The position numbers and the translations under genes were made by a program. Below are positions 17,798-25,307 of a stretch of DNA of 64,000 bases, piece after piece (the first letter of the stretch is position 1; each line of letters begins with the position of its first letter). The stretch covers positions 57,508 to 121,507 of the forward strand of contig JBQDBK010000005.1 of NCBI GenBank assembly GCA_052090825.1, in the 5' to 3' direction. This DNA comes from JBQDBK01 sp052090825. GTDB lineage: Bacteria > Bacillota > Clostridia > Tissierellales > Peptoniphilaceae. The notes under the pieces were generated by a model that was not told the origin of the DNA, searched no databases, and saw only the letters and a program-made list of their open reading frames with translations.

Positions 17798-18166
17798 ATG
17801 TTAAATAATGATATAATTTTAAGAAGGATAAATGAAGTAGTTAGGATGATATCTAAGATAGTTTTTAATAAAGATTCAATTGAATATATCTATGAAGATA
17901 AAGAAAACAAAAGTTTTAATGATAGAATACATGATGAATTACTCTCTATGATTTCTAAAGGCAAAATTAATGAAGCTGAAGATTTTTTATTTGATAATTT
18001 AGATGTGAGTAATCTTAATTATGTAAAAGTTGCTATGGATTTTTATGTAAGGATAAATTGTATGAAGGATAAAGAATTAGAAAATTTAAATTTTTCCAGA
18101 AGTGAAATAAAAGAAGGGCTAGAAGAATTATTAGAAATTTACGACATTAATTTTATGAAGGAGTAA
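17798..18166 (+). CDS. Small hypothetical protein, possibly DUF6483-like
   Basis: 122 residues, cytosolic and helical. The start MLNNDIILRRINEVVRMISK resembles small Firmicutes proteins annotated DUF6483, but I recall this only loosely. No catalytic motif is visible. AAGGTGAGG precedes the ATG. The next gene starts 3 bases after its stop, so the two form an operon and may encode partners. Confidence 0.65.
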   Translation: MLNNDIILRRINEVVRMISKIVFNKDSIEYIYEDKENKSFNDRIHDELLSMISKGKINEAEDFLFDNLDVSNLNYVKVAMDFYVRINCMKDKELENLNFSRSEIKEGLEELLEIYDINFMKE

Positions 18167-18169
18167 TAA

Positions 18170-18583
18170 ATGGAAAATTTCGTTAAAAATTTTTTTGAAA
18201 TTGAAACAATAAATTGTAAAAAAGAAAATAAATTGGGAAATATCTTAGAACTAGTAGAAGATGAATATTTAAATTTAATGCTTGAAAAATATAAAATAAG
18301 TAAGGATGATGCTAGAAATAATTTAGAAGCTATACTAAAAGAAAGTATAATAAGAAACTTTAAAAATAACTTATTAGGATTTACTTCCCTAGAGCACAAA
18401 TCTTTTTATGATTTATACAATGGTATAGTTGAATATACTGATGAAAATTTATACATAAATCTGAAGAAGTTTACATCATTGGGTTTAATATTTTTATTTA
18501 CAACAAATGAAGGGCAACTATTTAACTATAAAATTCCAGATGAGTTAATGGATGTGTATGAAGAATTGTTAAAGATAATGTAG
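18170..18583 (+). CDS. Small hypothetical protein
   Basis: 137 residues, mixed acidic and basic, predicted helical with a hydrophobic patch SLGLIFLFTT near residue 105. I recognise no family. AGGAG overlaps the end of the upstream gene, supporting coupled translation with the 122-residue protein. A weak terminator follows within 25 bases. Confidence 0.6.
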   Translation: MENFVKNFFEIETINCKKENKLGNILELVEDEYLNLMLEKYKISKDDARNNLEAILKESIIRNFKNNLLGFTSLEHKSFYDLYNGIVEYTDENLYINLKKFTSLGLIFLFTTNEGQLFNYKIPDELMDVYEELLKIM

Positions 18584-18585
18584 GA

Positions 18586-18609
18586 GATTAGAGTTTACTC
18601 TAGTCTTTT
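18586..18609 (+). terminator. Weak terminator after the two small hypothetical genes
   Basis: Arms GATTAGAGT and ACTCTAGTC with a two-base loop, then four T and a G. It would form but is weaker than the others in this window. Confidence 0.5.
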
Positions 18610-18659
18610 GTTATAAATACTTTATAAATTTAAGAAAACATAAGTTAGAATATAAAGTA

Positions 18660-18693
18660 AAAAAAGACTGATATTTAACAATACCAGTCTTTT
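18660..18693 (-). terminator. Terminator of tRNA-Pro
   Basis: On the minus strand, arms AAAAGACTGGTAT and ATATCAGTCTTTT (one mismatch) end in a long T run about six bases after the CCA of tRNA-Pro. Confidence 0.8.
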
Positions 18694-18699
18694 AAAAAT

Positions 18700-18776
18700 T
18701 GGTCGGGGTGAGAGGATTTGAACCCCCGGCCCCATGGTCCCAAACCACGTGCGCTACCAAACTGCGCTACACCCCG
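18700..18776 (-). tRNA. tRNA-Pro (anticodon UGG)
   Basis: Reads CGGGGTG at the 5' end and CACCCCG plus discriminator A at the 3' end, a perfect seven-pair acceptor stem, with CCA encoded at 18702-18700. The anticodon stem-loop CGTGG-TTTGGGA-CCATG places TGG as the anticodon. The T arm contains GGTTCAAATCC. It has its own promoter and terminator. Confidence 0.97.
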
Positions 18777-18791
18777 AAACATTACTAATAA

Positions 18792-18820
18792 ATTATACAC
18801 TCTTTATATAAAATTTACAA
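18792..18820 (-). promoter_or_regulatory. Promoter of tRNA-Pro
   Basis: On the minus strand, TTGTAA (18820-18815) and TATAAT (18797-18792) are separated by 17 bases, placing the start roughly ten bases before the tRNA. Confidence 0.7.
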
Positions 18821-18980
18821 GTATTTTTTATTATAAAATAATAAGAAATTTTAAGACAATTTTTAACTCGAAGAATATTATAACATAGCGAAGAAATATT
18901 TCAATACAAATTCCAAAAAATTTTCTAAATTGACTTTATTTTTACTTATATATATAATTATTTGATAAATGAGGTGAAAT

Positions 18981-19619
18981 ATGAATGCAGTAATTTTTGA
19001 TATGGATGGGACTTTAATTGATTCAATGAAACTATATGAAAATTTAGCTATAGATTATTTAAAAAGTAAAAAACTTACTTTAAATAGGGAAGTTTATAAT
19101 AGACTAAATACTTTGACTTTAAGAGAAGGCGCCGAATTATTAAGCGAAATTTACCCTAGCTTAGGGAAAGCGGAAAGAATATTTGAAGATATTAATGGAA
19201 TAATTAAAAACTTTTATAAAAATAAAGTTGAACTTAAAGAAGGAGCCCTAGACATATTAGAATTATTCTATACACAATCCTATAAAATAGTTTTAGGAAC
19301 TTCAAGTGAGTATGAATTAGCAAAAAGTGTATTTGAAAGATTTAATATAGGAAAGTATTTTTTATTTATTCAGACAGCTGAAGATATAGGATTTAGAAAA
19401 GATAATCCTAGATACTATGAAATAATCGCAGAAAGATTATCAGTAGATACTAAAAATATTATTCTTTTTGATGATGCAGATTATGCCCTTATGGGAGCTA
19501 AAAAAGCAGGACTTACTACGGTGGCGGTGTACGATGAGAGTAACAAAAATAATTGGAATAGCTTGGTTGAAAATAATGATTATAGTATAAAAAAATTTGC
19601 TGATTGGAAAGTGAAATAA
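18981..19619 (+). CDS. HAD-family phosphatase (phosphoglycolate phosphatase/beta-phosphoglucomutase-like)
   Basis: 212-residue cytosolic HAD hydrolase. Motif I is FDMDGTLIDS (nucleophile D8, acid D10), motif II is LGTSS near residue 100, the lysine of motif III lies in GFRKDNP, and motif IV is ILFDDADYALMGAKKAG. A helical cap lies between motifs I and II, the subfamily IA arrangement. The substrate cannot be named. GAGGTGAAAT precedes the ATG. The VanZ-like gene follows after a single base. Confidence 0.9.
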   Translation: MNAVIFDMDGTLIDSMKLYENLAIDYLKSKKLTLNREVYNRLNTLTLREGAELLSEIYPSLGKAERIFEDINGIIKNFYKNKVELKEGALDILELFYTQSYKIVLGTSSEYELAKSVFERFNIGKYFLFIQTAEDIGFRKDNPRYYEIIAERLSVDTKNIILFDDADYALMGAKKAGLTTVAVYDESNKNNWNSLVENNDYSIKKFADWKVK

Positions 19620-19620
19620 A

Positions 19621-20199
19621 ATGAAATTATTTATATTTTTTATAATAAGAGGAATTTTTGTTTTTTTATTTAGCTTTATTATTTTTTCTTTAGTCAGAAC
19701 TAAATTTTTTAAGGAATATAAGAGAAGGTCTAATCCAAAAAGAGAACTCAATTTAAGTTTATTTGTAGCTTATATATCAGTAATATGTGTATTTTTATTT
19801 ACACCTAATATTTTATTATCAAATAGAGGGATAGATCTAACTTCTGCTAATTTTGATTTTGTTGGCGATTTTAAAGATAGGATAGAGCAAGGCTCTTGGG
19901 GGGTTAATTTAATACCCTTTAGAACAATAGTCAACTATATAAAGTATTCTAATGCTTTTAGCAGTTTTATTAATATTTTTGGTAATGTCTTAATTTTTCT
20001 TCCTTTTGGATATTTAGTACCTCTTTTATATAAAGAGTTTAAAAAACTTAAAAATTTAATTTATTTATCTATAATATTTAGTTTTTCGATAGAAGTAGTT
20101 CAATTTTTTGTAGGAAGATCTGTTGATATAGACGACCTTTTATTAAATACTTTAGGTGCTATTCTGGGATTTCTCATATATAAAAGAAAAGTAAATTAA
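19621..20199 (+). CDS. VanZ family membrane protein
   Basis: 192 residues with about five hydrophobic segments. Family marks are INLIPF-like NLIPFRTI, the NIFGNVLIFLPFGYLVPLL stretch and the C-terminal FSIEVVQFFVGRSVDIDDLLLNTLGAILGF block (residues about 150-180). VanZ proteins are named after a low-level teicoplanin resistance factor; most chromosomal members have no proven role. It starts directly after the HAD gene, so the two are one transcript. Confidence 0.85.
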   Translation: MKLFIFFIIRGIFVFLFSFIIFSLVRTKFFKEYKRRSNPKRELNLSLFVAYISVICVFLFTPNILLSNRGIDLTSANFDFVGDFKDRIEQGSWGVNLIPFRTIVNYIKYSNAFSSFINIFGNVLIFLPFGYLVPLLYKEFKKLKNLIYLSIIFSFSIEVVQFFVGRSVDIDDLLLNTLGAILGFLIYKRKVN

Positions 20200-20201
20200 A
20201 T

Positions 20202-20230
20202 TTGACCTAATTATTTTTTTAAATTATAAT
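20202..20230 (+). promoter_or_regulatory. Promoter of ssrA
   Basis: TTGACC at 20202-20207 and TATAAT at 20225-20230 with a 17-base spacer, nearly consensus. The start falls close to the mature 5' end of the tmRNA. Confidence 0.8.
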
Positions 20231-20242
20231 GTTTATAGTCAT

Positions 20243-20585
20243 GGGGGCGAAATTGGCTTCGACGGGGGTCTGGAGCTTTTAATAGCGAGCAGTTGTGAGG
20301 AACAACTTTAAAAGTCTCAACAAAAACAAACGATAACGAAAATTACGCGTTAGCAGCCTAAGCTGCTCATCTTACTAAAGAGCCCCACGGCTTTAGATAA
20401 GGTGTCAAATTAGTGGGAAACGAAGCTCTATAAGTTACCATAGTAGAGTGGGTAATCATGGTGATATATTTTTTAGATCCTGTTAGTTGGAGCTAAAAAA
20501 TGAATAATAGAAAACTTAACTGCGCTCGGAGAAATTAACTGGGAAGGGCTTTCGGACGTGGGTTCAACCCCCACCGCCTCCACCA
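20243..20585 (+). ncRNA. ssrA: Transfer-messenger RNA (tmRNA)
   Basis: The 5' end GGGGGCGAAATTGGCTTCGA and 3' end GGTTCAACCCCCACC...CGCCTCC-A-CCA form the tRNA-Ala-like domain, with acceptor GGGGGCG paired to CGCCTCC. The tag reading frame ends NDNENYALAA and stops at TAA 20359-20361. AGTC at 20313-20316, the usual bases before the resume codon, points to TCA at 20317 as first codon, giving STKTNDNENYALAA. The exact resume codon is an inference. tmRNA rescues stalled ribosomes and tags products for proteases such as the ClpXP encoded downstream. Confidence 0.97.
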
Positions 20586-20587
20586 TA

Positions 20588-20628
20588 AAAAAGTTATCAA
20601 GCTTTTAAAAGCTTGGTAACTTTTTTTA
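20588..20628 (+). terminator. Terminator of ssrA
   Basis: Hairpin with arms AAAAAGTTATCAAGCTTTT and AAAAGCTTGGTAACTTTTTT (one wobble), directly after the tmRNA CCA end. Confidence 0.9.
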
Positions 20629-20645
20629 TTCTATTAAATCTTTCC

Positions 20646-20676
20646 TTGACTATACTATAAGGGTATAGACTAAAGT
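20646..20676 (+). promoter_or_regulatory. MerR-type promoter with 19-bp spacer
   Basis: TTGACT at 20646-20651 and TAAAGT at 20671-20676 are 19 bases apart, the overlong spacer typical of MerR-controlled promoters. The spacer holds the inverted repeat CTATAC-TATAAG-GGTATAG. It lies just upstream of the MerR-family gene, so autoregulation by DNA distortion is likely. Confidence 0.7.
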
Positions 20677-20696
20677 AATAGTAGGAGGTTTTATTT

Positions 20697-21518
20697 ATGA
20701 GGATAAAAGAAGTTTGCGAGTTAACTGGACTTACTAAAAAAGCTATATATTATTATGAAAAGAAAGAAATAATAAGTCCTAAGTTTATGTCAAATGGTTA
20801 TAGAGAATTTGATAATGAGGACATAAAAAGGTTGAAAAAAATTTATATTTTAAAATCTTTAGGATTATCAATAACTAATATAAAAGAAATTTTAGATTCT
20901 AAAATATCAAAAGAAAAGTTAAGACAATGCATAACAAAGAAGAGTTTAGAAGAAGAGATTTCCAAGAACGAAAGTGATTTATTAAAGAAATTATTGGAAG
21001 GGGAAGATATTGATAAGATTTTAAGAGAAATAGAAGATTTAAATAGTAAAAAAACTATAAAAGAAAGAATTCTAAATATGTTTCCTGGATTTTATGGTAG
21101 ATTTTTAATAATACATTTTAGTAGATTTTTAAATGATCCTATAAGAAGTGATGACCAAATAAAAGCCTATAAAGAAATAGTAGAATTTTTAGATAGAGTT
21201 GAAGCTTTTAAAATAAGAGATGAAAAAATGGAAGAATTAGAAATAGAAAAAGAAGAAAATTTAGACAATATGGATGAATTTATTATAGAAAATTCAGATT
21301 TTATTAAAGATTATATAAATTTCAAAGAATCTGATGAATATGAAAGTTCTTTTTTAAAAGAGATAATGGAGGCTATGAGAAATTTTACTAAAGAAAGTGG
21401 ATATAATGAAATATTCATACCAGCTATGAGAAGACTATCTCCATCATATAATAATTATTATAAAAAACTTTTAGCTTCTAACGAAGTTTTTCTTAAAAAG
21501 TATCCTGAATTGAAGTAA
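20697..21518 (+). CDS. MerR-family transcriptional regulator
   Basis: 273 residues. The N-terminal winged helix reads MRIKEVCELTGLTKKAIYYYEKKEII with the following GYREFDNEDIKRLKKIYILKSLG region, classic MerR. The long C-terminal part (from about 120) is helical and acidic, without the cysteine pairs of metal-sensing members, so a small organic ligand or multidrug sensor is more likely. TAGGAGG precedes the ATG. The only downstream candidate target is the decayed plsY-like gene; autoregulation is suggested by the 19-bp-spacer promoter. Confidence 0.88.
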   Translation: MRIKEVCELTGLTKKAIYYYEKKEIISPKFMSNGYREFDNEDIKRLKKIYILKSLGLSITNIKEILDSKISKEKLRQCITKKSLEEEISKNESDLLKKLLEGEDIDKILREIEDLNSKKTIKERILNMFPGFYGRFLIIHFSRFLNDPIRSDDQIKAYKEIVEFLDRVEAFKIRDEKMEELEIEKEENLDNMDEFIIENSDFIKDYINFKESDEYESSFLKEIMEAMRNFTKESGYNEIFIPAMRRLSPSYNNYYKKLLASNEVFLKKYPELK

Positions 21519-21604
21519 AGAATAATTTAAGTTTTATAATATAGGAATTTTCTTAACTTTGGAGGAGATGTTATAATACCTATTATTAATTAGAAACGGA
21601 GATA

Positions 21605-22202
21605 ATGTTAAAATTCTATACTTTATATTGGGTTATATAGTAAACTTCCTATTTAATGGGAAAAATAATAAAAAAGTAAGATGTAAGGGAAAAGGTCGCG
21701 GAAATAGTGGAGCTTCGAGTGTTGTAATAAATTATGGATGGAAGTCTGGAGTAATTGTAGCTATAGTTGATATTTAAAAAAACTATTTTGCAATAAAATC
21801 AAGTTTATAATTAAGATATTTATTTTTTGCAAGCAGATACTTATATAATTCATTTAAGTGGACTAGGAGTTATTGACACTGTCATATTTTTTATATGAAT
21901 TTTAAGGGGCAAGGATAGGCTGGCATTGCTGGTATATTACTTGAAATAAGCCTAGCTTTTATTAGATCTATTTTTTTAACAAAACTTGTAACCTATTTAA
22001 GTAATGACATAGTTATAGCAAGGTTGTTTATAAATATATTTTTTATAATTTCAACTATATAGAGTATTTGATAGTATATCAATAATCATATAAATATTGT
22101 TTTTTTTAATTAGCCTCTTTTATCACAAAAAACTATAAAAGGATTTTAGAAGGTAAAGAGAAGAGATTAGGCCATGCGAATAAAACAAAATACCCCGAAT
22201 AA
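21605..22202 (+). pseudogene. Decayed PlsY-like glycerol-3-phosphate acyltransferase gene
   Basis: Fragments in different frames align in order with the PlsY family. The ATG at 21605 (with CGGAG before it) opens MLKFYTLY. The frame 21625-21777 then reads ILGYIVNFLFNG and GKGRGNSGASSVV with NYGWKSGVIVAIVDI, matching the GxGNxGAxN block. Past 21840 come SGLGVI and FYMNFKGQG (intact: FKGGKG), AGIAGILL and TYLSNDIVI. The last frame, NYKRILEGKEKRLGHANK, ends at 22202. At least three frameshifts and two stops break it. PlsY acylates glycerol-3-phosphate with acyl-phosphate at the membrane. A functional copy must lie elsewhere; this could be a dead paralogue. Confidence 0.75.
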
Positions 22203-22246
22203 TTAAAGCACTCCTTTAAGTAGGAGTGCTTTAATTATTCGGGGTT
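22192..22246 (-). terminator. Long-stem terminator of murI
   Basis: A perfect stem of about 24 pairs (outer arms ACCCCGAATAATTAAAGCAC and complement) with a six-base loop TTAAGT/ACTTAA. The murI stop codon (22237-22235) lies within it. On the minus strand it runs into ATTTTGTTTTATT, a poor but T-rich tail. Confidence 0.75.
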
Positions 22247-23050
22247 CACAAGAATAGGATTTATTTTATCAGCTGGTAAATCTACTATTTGTATAGCTGA
22301 ATTTTTAAATTTTTCAGGATTATCTGTAACAAAAAACTTAACTTCACCTTTTTTTTCTGTGGAGAGAAATTCGTTTTTTTCTAAAGTTTTTTTAAGTTCT
22401 AGGGCTGTATTATAGGCAGGATCTACTAAGAATACTTTTTTGCCCTCTTCATTAAATATATTTTTAAAATTTTTCTTTGCTATAGGAAAGTGTGTGCAAC
22501 CAAAAATCAGGGTATCATAATCAAAGTCACCTAATAAGTCTAAGTATCTTTTAATTACAGTTTTTCCAATATCATCATTAGCATGATTATTTTCTACGGC
22601 AAGTACAATATCAGTTGCGCCTATGGATTTAACTTCTATAGATGGTTCTAGTTTTTCAATATTTTTATCATAAACTTTACTATTAACAGTAGCATCAGTT
22701 GCAAGAATAGCTATTTTTTTATTTTTTGTAACATTAACAGCATCATGGCTACCAGGAACTATAACCCCTATAAATGGAAAGTTGAAATTTTTTCTTAGGT
22801 TTTCTAGCCCGTAAGAACTAACAGTATTACAGGCAATGACAGCGGCTTTTAAATTTTCTCTAGCTATGATATCTATGCATTGTTTAGAAAACTTTCTGAT
22901 ATCTTCAGGACTTTTAGATCCATAAGGTATTCTCAAAGTGTCTCCAATGTATATATATTTTTCATTTGGAAGTACTTTTAAGAGTCTATTTAAGACGGTT
23001 AAGCCACCAATGCCACTGTCAAATACACCGATTGATTTTTCTTTCATCAT
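22235..23050 (-). CDS. murI: Glutamate racemase
   Basis: Makes D-glutamate for peptidoglycan from L-glutamate, cofactor-independent. It is 271 residues. The two catalytic cysteines lie in AACNTVSS-like IACNTVSS (C74) and FGCTHFP (C185), with the N-terminal GVFDSGIGGLTVL (D11) motif and IYIGDTLRIPYG. The first two codons are both ATG; GAGGG spacing slightly favours the second at 23047. The C-terminal codons lie inside the terminator stem. It stands alone and convergent to the plsY remnant. Confidence 0.96.
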   Translation of the reverse strand: MMKEKSIGVFDSGIGGLTVLNRLLKVLPNEKYIYIGDTLRIPYGSKSPEDIRKFSKQCIDIIARENLKAAVIACNTVSSYGLENLRKNFNFPFIGVIVPGSHDAVNVTKNKKIAILATDATVNSKVYDKNIEKLEPSIEVKSIGATDIVLAVENNHANDDIGKTVIKRYLDLLGDFDYDTLIFGCTHFPIAKKNFKNIFNEEGKKVFLVDPAYNTALELKKTLEKNEFLSTEKKGEVKFFVTDNPEKFKNSAIQIVDLPADKINPILVNPE

Positions 23051-23220
23051 TAATCCCTCATTTAAATTTAAATAACTTTAGAAAATCATTTTATCATAAC
23101 AAAAGTATTATTTAAATAAGTAATTCAAAGAAGCTAGAACTTTAGCTATAAAACTTGAAAGCTAGACTTTTTAATAATATAATATTAAGACGAATTGTAA
23201 ATAAATTATTGGAGGAAATT

Positions 23221-24954
23221 ATGAAACTATCTAGATTATATATGCCAACGCTTAGAGAAATTCCTCAAGATGCAGAAATTGCGTCGCATCAATTACTTTT
23301 AAGAGGAGCTTTTATTAGAAAATCAGCAAGTGGAATCTATACTTATCTTCCATTAGGCTACAGAGTTGTCAGAAAAGTAGAAAATATTACTAGAGAAGAA
23401 ATGGATCGTTTTGGCTCTCAAGAAATCTTAATGAGTGCTATACAACCTAAAGAAATTTGGGAAGATAGTGGTAGATGGTATAGATTTGGTCCAGAAATGT
23501 TTAAATTAAGAGATAGAAATGATAGAGAATTTTGCCTTGGACCCACTGCAGAAGAGTATTTCACTACACTTATAAAAGATGAGGTTAAGTCCTATAAGCA
23601 ACTTCCTCTAAATTTATATCAAATACAAACTAAGTACCGTGATGAAAAAAGACCTAGGTTTGGTATTAATAGAGCTAGGGAATTTTCTATGAAAGATGCT
23701 TATTCTTTTGATACCAATCAAGAAACAATGGTAGAGTCTTATAATCTAATGTATAAGGCATATGAGAATATCTTTGATAGGTTAAATTTAGATTATAAGA
23801 TTGTAGAAGGAGATAATGGGGCTATGGGCGGCAATATGAGTCATGAATTTATAGCCTTGTCAGAAACAGGAGAAGGAGTTATTGCCTATTCAGAAAGTGG
23901 TAAATATGCCGCTACCGAAGAAAAAGCTAGAGTTATATATAAATTGCCTGAAAGAAAAGATAGGTTGGCAGTAGAAGAAGTTTCAACTCCTAATTGCAAA
24001 ACTATAAGTGAAGTTGCTAACTTCCTTAACGTTAAGGAAGCAGAATGTATAAAAGCAATTGATTTAATGGTAGCTGGCGAGCCTGTTTTAGTATTTATAC
24101 CAGGAGATAGAGAACTTAATATGGCAAAGCTTGAGGCTTATCTTGGAGTTCCAGAGCATGAAATAGAAATGCTTAGTGATGAAGATATTATTTCTATTAA
24201 TTCATATCCTGGCTATACAGGGCCTATTGGCTTAAAAGAAAATGTTAGACTAATATTTGATGAATCATTAACTAAGATGGATAATCTTGTAGCTGGAGCT
24301 AACAAAGAAGGATGGCATATAAAAAATGTAAATTATGGAAGAGGCTTTAAAGGGGAGATTTGTCTTGATCTTCTACAAGTAAAAGAAGGGGACTTAATAG
24401 AAGGTACAGATGAAGAATATAAGTTTGCTAGAGGCATAGAGGTAGGAAATATATTCCAGTTGGGAACAAAATATTCTGAGACTTTAAATGCAACTTATCT
24501 AGACGAAAATGGGAAAGAACAGTTTATTTGGATGGGTTCTTATGGAGTTGGGATTACTAGATCTGTAAGTGCCATAGTAGAACAGTTCCATGATGAAAAT
24601 GGTATAATTTGGCCTATGAGTGTAGCTCCTTATCATATAATAGTAACTATAGTAAATGTGAAAGATGAAGAGCAGGTAAGATTGGGAGAAGAGATTTATA
24701 ATGCTCTATTAAGTGAAGGCCATGAGGTTATACTAGATGATAGAAAAGAAAGAGCTGGGGTTAAGTTTAAAGATAGAGACTTAATAGGGATACCTGTAAG
24801 AATTACTGTGGGGAAAAAAGCTAGTGAGAATATTGTGGAATATTCTTTGAGAAAAGATCCTCAAAACAAAGAAGAAATAGAATCGGGCTTTGCTATAAAA
24901 AAAGCCTTTAATGATGTTGTGGAAGGTATGACAATACCTATTGATAAAAATTGA
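23221..24954 (+). CDS. proS: Prolyl-tRNA synthetase (bacterial type)
   Basis: 577 residues. Class II synthetase motifs: motif 1 region YTYLPLGYRVVRKVENI, motif 2 QTKYRDEKRPRFGINRAREF, and motif 3 GSYGVGITRSVSA. An editing (INS/YbaK-like) domain lies between motifs 2 and 3 at about 230-400, and the C-terminal anticodon-binding domain contains DDRKERAGVKFKDRDLIGIP. I use the ATG at 23221 with GGAGGA before it; an upstream in-frame extension to 23155 has no ribosome site and is not family-like. The 170-base gap upstream shows no T-box. Confidence 0.97.
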   Translation: MKLSRLYMPTLREIPQDAEIASHQLLLRGAFIRKSASGIYTYLPLGYRVVRKVENITREEMDRFGSQEILMSAIQPKEIWEDSGRWYRFGPEMFKLRDRNDREFCLGPTAEEYFTTLIKDEVKSYKQLPLNLYQIQTKYRDEKRPRFGINRAREFSMKDAYSFDTNQETMVESYNLMYKAYENIFDRLNLDYKIVEGDNGAMGGNMSHEFIALSETGEGVIAYSESGKYAATEEKARVIYKLPERKDRLAVEEVSTPNCKTISEVANFLNVKEAECIKAIDLMVAGEPVLVFIPGDRELNMAKLEAYLGVPEHEIEMLSDEDIISINSYPGYTGPIGLKENVRLIFDESLTKMDNLVAGANKEGWHIKNVNYGRGFKGEICLDLLQVKEGDLIEGTDEEYKFARGIEVGNIFQLGTKYSETLNATYLDENGKEQFIWMGSYGVGITRSVSAIVEQFHDENGIIWPMSVAPYHIIVTIVNVKDEEQVRLGEEIYNALLSEGHEVILDDRKERAGVKFKDRDLIGIPVRITVGKKASENIVEYSLRKDPQNKEEIESGFAIKKAFNDVVEGMTIPIDKN

Positions 24955-25014
24955 TGATTGTGTAATTATGGGTATAAAAGTATATAGAAGATAGATTAGA
25001 AGAGGATGGATAAA

Positions 25015-25230
25015 ATGGCAGAATTTAAGTTTGAAATTGTAAAACATATAGCTACCCTTTCTACTAATTCTAAAGGGTGGAGTAAAGAACTTAATTTAGT
25101 TTCTTGGAATGAAAGAAATGCAAAATATGATATAAGAGAATGGGATCCAGACCACAAAATGATGTCAAAGGGCATAACTCTAACAAAAGAAGAATTAATT
25201 GAACTTAGAGAAGGAATTTTAGATATTTAA
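25015..25230 (+). CDS. YdbC-like PC4-family protein
   Basis: 71 residues; resembles YdbC/PC4 small single-stranded-DNA-binding proteins, with the GWSKELNLVSWNERNAKYDIRE core and the REWDPDHKMMSKGITLT stretch. The family has a whirly-like PC4 fold and binds ssDNA; its cellular role is not established. The ATG at 25015 is chosen over 25006 because AGAGGA lies eight bases before it and overlaps the other. It lies between proS and the tig promoter. Confidence 0.8.
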   Translation: MAEFKFEIVKHIATLSTNSKGWSKELNLVSWNERNAKYDIREWDPDHKMMSKGITLTKEELIELREGILDI

Positions 25231-25232
25231 AA

Positions 25233-25262
25233 TTGTAATATAAATTATCTATATGATATAAT
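25233..25262 (+). promoter_or_regulatory. Promoter of tig
   Basis: TTGTAA at 25233-25238 and TATAAT at 25257-25262 with an 18-base spacer, giving a leader of about 40 bases for tig and perhaps clpP-clpX. Confidence 0.65.
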
Positions 25263-25307
25263 ATAGGAATTGTAAAAAAAGTCGCTAAGGCGTAAACGGA
25301 GGATAAA

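Noticed and set aside
23051..23220. Possible T-box leader of proS
   Set aside because: No T-box specifier loop or AGGGTGGNACCGCG sequence is present; only short AGCTAG repeats and a weak stem are seen.
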